From the NCBI GenBank assembly GCA_019914995.1, contig CM034135.1, forward strand, positions 808,501 through 872,500: a DNA stretch of 64,000 bases, written 5' to 3'. The stretch comes from Acanthochlamys bracteata. Its lineage: Eukaryota; Streptophyta; Magnoliopsida; Pandanales; Velloziaceae. Below are positions 49,277 to 64,000 of this stretch, piece by piece; the stretch's first letter is position 1; the number at the start of each line of letters is the position of its first letter. The position numbers and the translations under genes were made by a program. The notes below the pieces were generated by a model. The model was not told the origin of the DNA. It saw only the letters and a program-made list of their open reading frames with translations, and searched no databases.

Positions 49277-49284
49277 ACTCTCAC
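49277..49284. repeat. Right target-site duplication of hAT element
   Basis: ACTCACCT, matching the left flank TCTCACCC at six of eight positions. Confidence 0.7.
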
Positions 49285-51444
49285 CTTTAAGAATATTCAA
49301 TTTCGGTCAACGATATCAAACAGTTTCTGAATTAGATGTCTGACTATAATATTAAATATCTGAATTAGTTTCTAAATGTTGTTCGTCTGTTATGAAAGTA
49401 GCGAATTAGGAATTAGCAATCAGTAGAACAAAAACAGACCATTTGAAAGTAAAAGTTAAAATTAAATATAAATTTTATTAAAATTTATAAATAATATAAT
49501 AATAAATTTTATAACATAATTTTTTTATATTTTTTAAAATTTAAATAAAATATTAAAAATATTTATTAAAATATAAAATAAAAATGATTTTAAAAATTGG
49601 AGTGAGGTCATGCCAAATTCACACTATAAAACGTTGTGAAACGAGGGACACGTCAGAGAAATGTTTGGGCGTCTTTTGAGCGATTCTCTGCAACATTTTG
49701 CAAAAGTTAGGTTTTTGGAGCTGGCAGATTTGATTCGATTAACGCATATTATTTTATTGCCAGTCCTTTTCCTTAACTGCATAAATTCTCAAAGCCAAAA
49801 TGAAATATGAAATTGGACAATTCTTCAAATATCAAAAGTCTAACCTACTAAGAACATAAAGTTTATTTCTTTTGAGTTAGGCTTAGTTTTGGCATTACGT
49901 TTATTTTTATAATTTTTTATTTCTTAAAATTTACCTTTCATCTTAAATTTTTTTGTTGTTTTATTAAAAAAAATTAAATATAAAAATACGAATAACTTAT
50001 AAGTTATAAATTTTTTTAGATAAACAGGCAAGCTCGTACAAGAAAACAACAGAAAATTTGTATCTTCAAAAGTTTTACTTTAAATCGCTAAGCGATAATC
50101 CAACCTTACAACCAGAAAATTTTAGAAGAGGTTCAATGCTTTAATTTTGTTATTTTAATATGGCACTTGTCTATACTTAGCTTGGAAATACTAAAACTTG
50201 TGATTAAATAAAAGCTAGGACATTGGGGATTAGTTTTAAATTTCAGTCATAGTCGTAATAATTGTAAAAATCGGATCGGACCGGACATAGAATGAAAAAT
50301 TTATTCAGATCACGATTCTCGATCAGGTCAATCGATTGAACCGTTGGATCAATAATATAAAAATATTTTCAATCAACAAATAATAATTACAGTAAAAAAT
50401 TTACTTTATAGTATACCAATAATAATAACAGCAGCAATCAAAATAAACAATTAGAATACTTCTACTATGACGTTACTATCAACAACATCAACAACAATCA
50501 TAGCAAAAATTAAAGTATTGCTATTATATTATTATTACCACCAACAATAATAATAACAATAAAAATTTATAGTGATAATATTTAAATAAATTAGGATATT
50601 AAAAAAAATAAAATCATAAAATAGATAAATTATAAAAGAAATATAACTAATATATATATATATATATAATTTTAAATATTTTATAATATAAAAATTACTA
50701 ATAATTAATATTTACAAATAAGATAATCAATTGAATTTTTAATATTATCACATTTAAATTCAAAATCTAAACTACATATCAATATAGAATTATTAATACT
50801 TATTTTTATATTAAAATATATCATCAATTTAAATTTTTTTAGTTAATTTTTAAAAAATTTATTTAATTCAATTTGATCTAACGGGTGGATCGATCGAGTT
50901 AAACCGAATCAAAATGAATCGAAATGGGTCAATTGTATGGACGATTTTTTTACAAATTTGGACTGATTTACTGTTCGAATCGATGATTTTTGAAACGATC
51001 CGAATGATTCAGTCCGGATCTAACAACTATCACTAAAGATCCTGTTTCATTTCGTAAGGTTTGAATTCGGTAAGAAATGAAATTTGAAATAAATAAAAAA
51101 TAAACTTGAAAATAAATTTTAATAAAAATGAAAATTGATATAAAAATAAAAATAAAATTTAAAGTGATAATTAAAATGTATAAAATAATTGAACTCAAAA
51201 TTTGAAAAAAAAAGAAAAATTTGGTATATTTGAAACAAACCCTAAATTTCACACCATTTAATACTATACGGAAAAAGGCGTTAATAAAAGTATCCGAAAA
51301 GTTTTACCACTCAATAGACAAATAAAGTGTAACCTTCAAACATTACACACGTAATTCCAGCTAAAGTTAATGCTAACATTCTTAAGGCAACACCACATTC
51401 CTCACCATCTCAAGCAAGCAAAAGAAATTACCCAAGCTTGTAAA
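49285..51444. other. AT-rich intergenic region with simple repeats
   Basis: Low-complexity DNA with CAA/AAT-type repeats near 50465-50580 and a TA run near 50652-50667. Between about 50270 and 51030 the ends carry CGGATCGGACCGG on one side and AGTCCGGATC on the other, in inverse orientation, around an AT-rich body. This may be a worn non-autonomous DNA element. No coding sequence recognised. Confidence 0.4.
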
Positions 51445-52487
51445 TCACATCACTACACAACTTTTACCTTTCTCGTCCTCAAACATCTGGTAAACCTGTG
51501 ACTGTGATATTGCTGGTGATGGAGGCGGTGCTGAGTAGTAGTAGAGTGCTGGTGCAGGGTGGCCTGAGTAGATGTAACTGCTCTGCTGCACTGGAAAAGG
51601 GTAGTATGAAACACCATAAGTTGGACTTGGTTGCACCGTGTTGTAGCTCATTACGTATGAAGGCGACTGGATTGCTGCTGGTGGAGTGTAGAGTGGAAAC
51701 TGGTGCACTGTTGCCTGCTGTTTTGCTGCTTTGTGTATGCTTCCACCACCGCCGCTGAGGTCTCTCATTTGGTTAGTTTCTTCAGTAATTGCTTCATTGT
51801 CGTTTGTGGCCCCGCCACTGATGTTTCTTTTCTTCTTTCCGCCACCGGTTTCTGAAGTCGGAGTCTTTTCAGCTTGCTGAATGGGGCTGTTACTACACTC
51901 CTTGACATCGAGTTTTACAGTCCCTTTGCCATTGATCTTAAAAAGTTCTGCTTCAGCTTTAGCAGCAGGTTTCTCTTTCAGCTTGTCGTTGGCAGGTTGT
52001 TTCTTTTCCTTGTTCTCCGGAGTCTCAGAGCCAGCTTCATTGTCTCCTTTGTTCTTCTTGCCAGTATTTAGAGGGTTTTGGTCCTGCCAGACCTCTGCTA
52101 GCTTACCCATCTTAGCAAGCCTCTTGATAAGCATCTCCGCGTCAACGTTCCCTATCACGGTCACTTTGTGCTGCTGAGGATCGACAGCGGTCTTATAAAC
52201 CCCTGAACATTTTTAAAACAATACACAATAAAATAAAAGAAGAGTAATTTATTAGGTGAAACAAGATACCAAAGAAAGAACACAACTGACCTTCAATGCT
52301 CTGTAGTGTTTTCTTCACTGTTCTTCTGCAGCCCTCGCAGTGAATGAAAACCTTCATAATCCATGTCTAGGAATATACATAGAAAGTGTTAATGGCGCTC
52401 GAGGATTTAGAAGTAGAAGAATCTGAGCGATGCAATGTTTGTTACCTGGTACTTGAGTTGCCCTGAAGCATGTTCACCTGAAGCCAT
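51445..52487 (-). CDS. Heavy-metal-associated isoprenylated plant protein (HIPP), 291 aa
   Basis: Cytosolic or membrane-anchored metal-binding protein. Three exons: 52487-52446 (MASGEHASGQLKYQ), 52366-52291 and 52202-51445, total 876 nt. The HMA fold begins TWIMKVFIHCEGCRRTVKKT, with the metal-binding C-x2-C in HCEGC, and continues VYKTAVDPQQHKVTVIG. A long Lys/Glu-rich linker, a Gly-rich patch and a Pro/Tyr/Ser-rich tail follow. The C-terminus is CVVM, a farnesylation-type CaaX box. Length and layout fit the HIPP clade with a single HMA and long tail (HIPP34/35-like). Metal or partner cannot be told from sequence. Confidence 0.95.
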
Positions 52488-52620
52488 GAGAAGTGGTTAG
52501 AATGAAAGGGGAGAAGGTTGCTGTGGAAGAAGTTGAAGAAGAAAAGGTAGTGATGGTGGTGGTGGGAGAGACCACCAAGCTGAGCTAAAACCCAACACTT
52601 TAAGAGTGCCACCCACCACT

Positions 52621-52628
52621 TTTTTATA
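52621..52628 (-). promoter_or_regulatory. TATA box of the HIPP gene
   Basis: TATAAAAA on the minus strand about 135 bp upstream of the start codon at 52487, preceded by GC-containing sequence; position and sequence are typical. Confidence 0.65.
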
Positions 52629-55600
52629 CTGTATCTGCCCCTTAGGAAGTTGATCATAACCGTCCATTTGGTTTCGCTTTTGGAATTCAAGAGTTTGAGA
52701 TTGAGATGGAGCAACGAAGGGATCATTTGGTGGTTGGGTTGGGACTTGGAACTTTGCACTTGGATTGCATGCATCATTGTGGGATGATGGACAATTCCAA
52801 CTCCTCCTAGAGATTTTAGGGCCCTGGGGCACATTTGTGAATAAAGTTTGCTGCCCACAGGTCATCTGGATTTTTAGTAGGAATTTTGGGCTCTAGACAA
52901 AAATGGACGTCTGGAGTGATTTTGAATTCTTTTTTCGTAAAACAAAAAATATTAAAAAAATTTTTTTTTAAAAAAAGTTTTATTTTAATAATGATAATAA
53001 TAATAATAATAGTTTATTATATGAATTTTTATATTTAAAAAATTAAAATTTTTTAATAATATTATAAAATATTTATTAAAAATATAAATAAAATTTTATA
53101 ACCAAAAAAAGTTAAAAGGTTCAGCTAAACATCACTAGATTACACAATAGTAGCAATTTTATTAACAGACGGATCCTATTATCAGCGGCACTTGAGGAGC
53201 CAACAACGACATTCGAACATCGTTCTTATCGTCGGTAGATAAAGAATTGCTGTTCATGAACAATAAGCTAGGGATTAGGCGATGTAGCTTTTTCTTTTTA
53301 TAAGGAAGACCGGATAGTTCCTAGTTTCAAGCAAGAATGAACTAGTCTAAAGTTGTTTCATTCATTTCAATTTTATGTCTCTGTATAGACAAAATAAAAC
53401 CTTGGTTGTCTACGGAGGCTATGATCAAAATTGAAGAAACTTTTTGAACTAGTGTGGAAGTAAGACTAAAAACGACCTTCCGCAGCATTCACCAGCAGAG
53501 GAAAGCCTGCAACTTGTTAGGTTTTGAATGCACAGATGGTGTTAGAAATGAATGGTCAATCAAGTAGAAAAGTGTTGACCTTTTTCTGTAAACATCAAAA
53601 GAAAAATAATTGCTTCCATTCAATTTAATACAACCAGCACCCTCATGTGTGCTTGTACTCTTCTTCTTATTGGAGGCCCTTCTGACATGAAATTTGTACC
53701 ACAGCTCAAATTTAATGTCAAAGCTGAATCAAGAAGGTGGGGAACGTTGCAAGCAAGAATCATTTTACTTGTTAAAATGGTAAAGCTTGGTCCAATGCAA
53801 AAGATTACTTATCTTATTGTATAATCAAGTTCAATCAAGTGTCTAATTATGTCTAACGATGATCTTACTTTCAGATAACAGTTAGATGATTAAGTCGGGT
53901 TGCGGAGCATTACTTTACCGTGAATGAATAAAAAGGCGATGGGATTGATGTTGGTATTCATGACTGGTAACGTTCATAGACTCCATCTCTGTTTTTCTTT
54001 TCCAAGAGAAAAAAAAGAAGAGATAAAGACAGGAGCATAGGAGGAATAGTAAACTTCTTGATGGCCATGATCACATGGTGCATTATCGCCAAACTATTCA
54101 AAGATCAGAATGTACTTTGTATCAATGTCCATCATCAGTAGGGAATCAAAATTATTGCATGTGTGATGCAATGCAGGCTCTGTTATGTTTATAACAAAAG
54201 CAGAAACCTTTCTCCTCTATCTCTCATCTCTCTTCTGTTCTGTGTGCAGTAGAGCATTGATGGAACTTCTGGCACAAATGCAGAAGGATTTTAAAGAATC
54301 AATGGGGTGCTTTTGGGGAAATTTCATTCTGGATCATGTCGGAGGTTTGCTCTCCTCACTCACCTCTCACCTGTTCAAATGAGAGGATTTTAGACATACA
54401 ACAAGACACAAGATAGAGAACATACTTCAATCACATAGCTGGAGCCTGGATTTTTTCTTTATAAATATTTCTGTGTAGTGTCATATCATAAGATTACCCT
54501 TCTCCTTCATAAAAGTGAAATTCATTAGTGTTAGGACTGCAATATTACTCCTGCTTTTATGAACTTCATCTATATTTAGTCGGTCTTTTTAGAGAAAGTG
54601 AGTTATAATATCCATTCAGCATTGCGAAGTCCAAATAATAGATGCTTCATGTTTTCTTTTTTTTGGTAAAAATAGATGCATCAGGTAAATTTTGGTGTAA
54701 CTCAAGTCAGTGTTCAAAAAATTCCTGCTCTTTTTACTTGTTTCGGTACAGGAAACGGGAGAAACGGGGATAAGGGCCATTTTAATTTTCAGCCTGTACT
54801 AAGAGAGGGTTTTTGGTACAATGATCATGTTGAGCGTGGTTATGTGATGGTACTTGACCTTGAATGAGAATCTTAGGGAAATGGTTATCTGATGGTGCGA
54901 TCATCTTTCATTGTTCTTTCTCAATCAACCTTACAAAAGACCCACATCGAAGACGCTGACGTTCACATTCTTGTAATTTCACCTGTGTCACTTTTTTTTT
55001 CCATTTCTTTGCATTTGCTCTTGTTTGATGTTAATGTTCGAAGATAATTTTGCATGCATGATTTTTCTGTGTTATGATGATTAAGTGTACATGCTGTTAC
55101 GCACATTTTTAATAAGAAATAACAAGTCTAGGAACTCACCAACACTCTGAATTCGTATGATTTGCAGCTACGTGCTTATTAAAGACATTGCGCCAGTTTG
55201 GTCCAACACTCTTTTACGCGTGCGCCAGATACAACGTCCACTCCGTTCTTGGCTTCTGAAGGGACTGGGCCAGAGCAAATATATTAAACATTTATTTTGA
55301 GTTTTAGTATTTATAAAATTATAATCAAAAGTTAAAATAACATTTTAGGCGTGTTTATTTTAATTATTATTTATTTTAAAAATAAATTTCTAAAGTAAAT
55401 TTGGATTAAAAACAAATTTAATAATAAATATATTTATATTTTTTTATATTTAAATGAATTTTAAATATAAAATTTTAATTTTAAATTTTTACTTTTAAAA
55501 ATAAAATTTTGACAAAAACATTTGATTTAAAAATTTATGTTATTTTAATTTAAGGATAAGTTAAAATTAAATTTTAAAAAAAGTAATTTGAAGTGCAGAT

Positions 55601-57625
55601 AAATAAATTTTTTTCCGAGTTGTTTAGTAAAGTTCTGTTCCCTGTTTGATTCAATGTGTCTAAACCCGCCCACATCCTTCTCGCTCACTCGCACAAATCC
55701 CGGACGGCTTTCTTTCCTTCTCTTTCTTTCTTCGTGGTTCAGACAGAACCAGTGTGGCATGGACTACTACTGTCGCCGGTGAGCACAAACACCAAGATTA
55801 GAAGAGAGAGAGATGAATGCGGAGATGAGAGAACGGGCGGTTGATCTACGAATTCGTGGCATAGTTGTATTGGCTGAGTACACTGAGTTACCGGTAACTT
55901 ACCGGCCAGTGCTTGCAGATGCTTCCTTCCACTAATCGGCATTTCACATGTACCTGCGAAAACGCAACTTTCTCACTCACAATGGATACGGTATTTCAAC
56001 TGCAGTTGTTGTTTTGTTCAATTCGCTTAATTTCGTTCATTATATTTAGGTGTTGGTGAAATACGTTTGATTTATTTTGAATTCCTTGCTGTAGTTTTTT
56101 GTTCTTCAGATTTGTGGTTTTGTGCGGTTTAATTTCGATAATAGACAAGTTATAGTGTTAAGAATGTTTTGGTAACATTGCAGTACTTCAATTTGTGCTG
56201 TTGTTTTCGTTAAGCATTGTGCAAGAAAACAGGAAAGCCGTTATCACCTCATCTTTTTGTACTAGTACTTGTACCATGACGATAACGACTAGATTTCTTA
56301 GGTTAATTAGTTACCTTTCCTGTTTGTTGACTACTTTATGATCTCCAATATATAATTTTGGGGAAGGAAGAGAAAAGTTCTAGCTATCTTGAGAAGTAGT
56401 TTTGATTTGCATAACTTGAAAGCCTTAAATGTCAAAACTTTGCAGTATATTGTGTTGTTGTGAAAGATTCTATCCGAAGCACATATGGATGACCTTTCTT
56501 GAGCATCTCAAGGCAGACTTTACAAAAACTATGTTGGTGGTAAAGCCGACACAGCAACCTCTAAAAGTGTTAATAAGGAATTTGGGTATGTCAAACAACT
56601 GAAGTTCATAACAAGCAACCTTTTTCCACCTTTGTGTTTTACATATCATACTTTTTCTTTGTTTTATCTCCAGACCAGTAATAGAAGACACATGCATTAT
56701 GTCATCGAGCACGCTGTGGAGATGTAAAAGTTAAGGCACAAGTTACATAAGTCAAAAGCATTATGTTGACATAGAAAAGGTATTTCCACTTGTTCAACTC
56801 AAGTTGTTCAGTCTAAATTTCTGATGCTTCATTTTGTTACTACTCTACAGATCTCGCATATTGTATATCATAACAATTGTCAATTGCTATTTCTTTTAAA
56901 GAAGTGGTAATCTCTTGCATGTTTCCTATAATTGTCATTTTCTAGCTTCTAGGATGCAGTTAAGACGAATTTGATTTTAAAGTTATTATCGGCATTATTG
57001 TGGATGTATAAATGTAAGGAGCAGCCAAATTTTCTATTCAGTTTTAAACTAATAGTCAAGAGGTTCTCTGTGACAGTGCAATATCAAATGGGGCTTGAGG
57101 CATTGCCCAAGAAAACCAGAAAATTGTCCTATATCCCTAGTCTCTTAGAACTGAGAAGAGAGAAACCTTCTTAAATGGCATGAAGTTTGTCTTCTAAAAT
57201 GTTATTTCTAAAGACTCTTATGGATATTGGGGAAAAGATTATATAACAGCGTAACAAGTAAGAATGAAAAAAGCTGGCACTGGACATCATGATAAGTGAA
57301 ATGGGAATAGAACTTTATTGGCTTATGGTATTAGCTTAAAGCTTCAGTTGTGGTGTATACTTAACTTGATTTCTGTATAACTAATAGGTTCTTCAGAAGC
57401 TGAAGTTCCTATTGCCACTTTCCTTGTGTAAGCATATTGGTCGTAATGCATAGCTCGAGTAACTTCTAATTCCAAAACATGAAGCACTCCATGGCCTTTA
57501 TGGATTTTCTAGCCATTGGCTAATGAAACATAGTTATGCCTGAATTCTTTCTTCGGCTGTTGCGCTATTACCATGCAGCATGGGTTGAAATAATGGTGAT
57601 AACCGCCAAGTCAGTATAACATTAA
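52629..57625. other. Long intergenic region without recognisable gene
   Basis: About 5 kb with no conserved coding sequence that I can support. AT-rich MITE-like patches lie at about 52930-53120 and 55270-55610. A polypyrimidine stretch followed by a short ATG exon-like piece (ATGGACTACTACTGTCGCCG with a GTGAGC donor) lies near 55759, but no downstream exons of a known family could be joined to it. Confidence 0.45.
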
Positions 57626-58400
57626 GGGGCCATTCTGCAGGTTTTTCTTTTAATTTAAATTTTTTAAAAAAATATTAACCATGGTATTCGAACACCATGG
57701 TTTAGAAATGTAGTACCACGGTATGACAGTCCCCATACCATAGCAGTGGTTTTCACAATACCATAACATGTACTTGCTTATACCTAAATTCACAATTGCA
57801 TACCATTGTAACTCATTTTTTTCTCAAAATAAGTTCTTTTTATTTAGCGTTCAGTAAAAGAATAAAGTGGCAAATTTTTGTCAGTGAACCAGGAAATTTC
57901 GTCCAAAAAGCTGCAGTGGTTGTAAATAAAGAGGGGTTGATGCTAAATTCAAGAAGAAGGAGACGAAGAGAACAAAAAGAAAGAGAAGAGGAGGAAATAA
58001 GCAGAAGAACAAAACAAAAAACAGACAGAGAAAGAGAAGAAGAAGAAATCAAAAGAAGGAGAACATTGGTTGCTGGTGGTGGATTGAATAACAGAGCTAT
58101 GAATTACGGAAAGTAATGAACAAAATAAATACATAATTGCAGAAGTTAAGTAATATTGATAATTTATAAATGATAATTGTAGTGGTGTGCCCCTGTGGTT
58201 TTGAAGTATGGTAACTGAATACATAGGGGTGTCAAAATCCCATGGTTTTAGGGAAAAATCCGTTGAATAATTTTACCATATGAGTAATGAGGCCACTACC
58301 AAACACAAGTTTTGATAATATTTTACCATGCTATATACAGTGCCATGGTTCTTGATCAAATGTTGTGGTCCTGCAAAATATACGCATTCGAACATGCCCT
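57626..58400. mobile_element. Possible non-autonomous DNA element with CCATGG-type repeats
   Basis: Ends are loosely inverse: GGGGCCATTCTGCAGG at 57626 and the complement of AGGGCATGTTCGAATGCG at 58400. Inside there are many ACCATGG / ACCACGG / ACCATA-G motifs in both orientations, including CCATGGT - 8 bp - ACCATGG at 57679-57700, and an AAGAGAAG-rich purine block near 57950-58050. No target-site duplication was found. Confidence 0.35.
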
Positions 58401-58804
58401 ACGTGGGATGATTGTCTAGCCATACTCGATTATTACATAATAAAATAGGAACTTGCTGAATCTCTGGGCAATCTCTTGTTTGGTATATGAAAATAATTAG
58501 TTACAAAATTACAAATAAATATGATCTCTTTCATCTACGTTGTTATCTTTGCGAGCATGTTATACAATTTCAGCTGATTTATATTGCAACAGCCATAAAT
58601 ACACTGTTACGTTTGTTTCCTTTGTTTGATTTTCCAATAACTATTTTTTTCCTCCTTGCTCTTATTTGAATGTATTGCTCCGTGATAATGTTTTAGGCTC
58701 CAGTCTCCAATGTTTGCAACTCGTTCCAAAGACAGGAAGTTTGGGACTTGATAAGACTATTGCATGGATTGCACATCCTTTCTTCTGTGCTTTTAGACAT
58801 CCTT

Positions 58805-64000
<5,196 letters not shown>

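Noticed and set aside
50968-51252. Phe/Ile-rich minus-strand open frame
   Set aside because: Low-complexity AT-rich DNA read as protein; no family.
52442-52865. Two long overlapping open frames upstream of the HIPP gene
   Set aside because: They cover the HIPP leader, TATA box and first exon in the wrong frames.
57796-58116. Open frame rich in Arg and Glu
   Set aside because: It is the translation of a purine-rich low-complexity block inside a probable mobile element.

Overview
The window is nuclear DNA from a eudicot plant. Genes are split by many short GT-AG introns, intergenic DNA is very AT-rich, and several genes are plant-specific families: a TSPO with the plant N-terminal extension, an REF/SRPP lipid-droplet protein, an isoprenylated metal-binding HIPP protein, and an FHA-AAA ATPase. 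From memory, gene order recalls Arabidopsis: ABCC4, an REF-family gene and TSPO lie close together on chromosome 2 (At2g47800, At2g47780, At2g47770), and PMS1 neighbours an AAA ATPase on chromosome 4 (At4g02460, At4g02480). The window looks like a mosaic of these two neighbourhoods. The species cannot be named from the sequence.

Layout. 1-2590 (-): 5' part of an ABCC-type ABC transporter running off the left edge. 2591-5481: AT-rich intergenic DNA with a MITE. 5482-11060 (-): a PMS1 mismatch-repair gene broken by several stops and frameshifts. 13000-25618 (-): an intact 27-exon FHA plus AAA ATPase gene (1165 aa) with another copy of the same MITE in one intron. 26722-28956 (-): a four-exon, probably plastid-targeted DUF3110-like protein. 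30617-32390 (-): a three-exon REF/SRPP (LDAP-type) protein. About 33040-35584 (+): an unidentified, possibly broken gene with two local tandem duplications. 36425-37009 (+): an intronless TSPO with an ABA-type promoter. 37586-39687 (+): a small HSBP gene containing a textbook U12-type AT-AC intron. 41455-43540 (+): a degenerate AlaX-like alanyl-tRNA editing gene. 46425-49276: a nearly intact hAT DNA transposon (transposase on -) with target-site duplication. 51445-52487 (-): a three-exon HIPP gene. 52488-58804: mostly unannotatable intergenic DNA. 58805-64000 (-): C-terminal two-thirds of a PRP2/DHX16-type DEAH-box splicing helicase running off the right edge.

The genes do not form a pathway; this is an ordinary gene-rich plant segment. 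The points that stand out are two host gene relics (PMS1 and AlaX) beside intact neighbours, the U12 AT-AC intron in HSBP, a GC-AG intron in the helicase, two dispersed copies of one MITE family, and a hAT element whose transposase has a single in-frame stop. I found no novel multi-gene system, no CRISPR array and no rRNA or tRNA gene.
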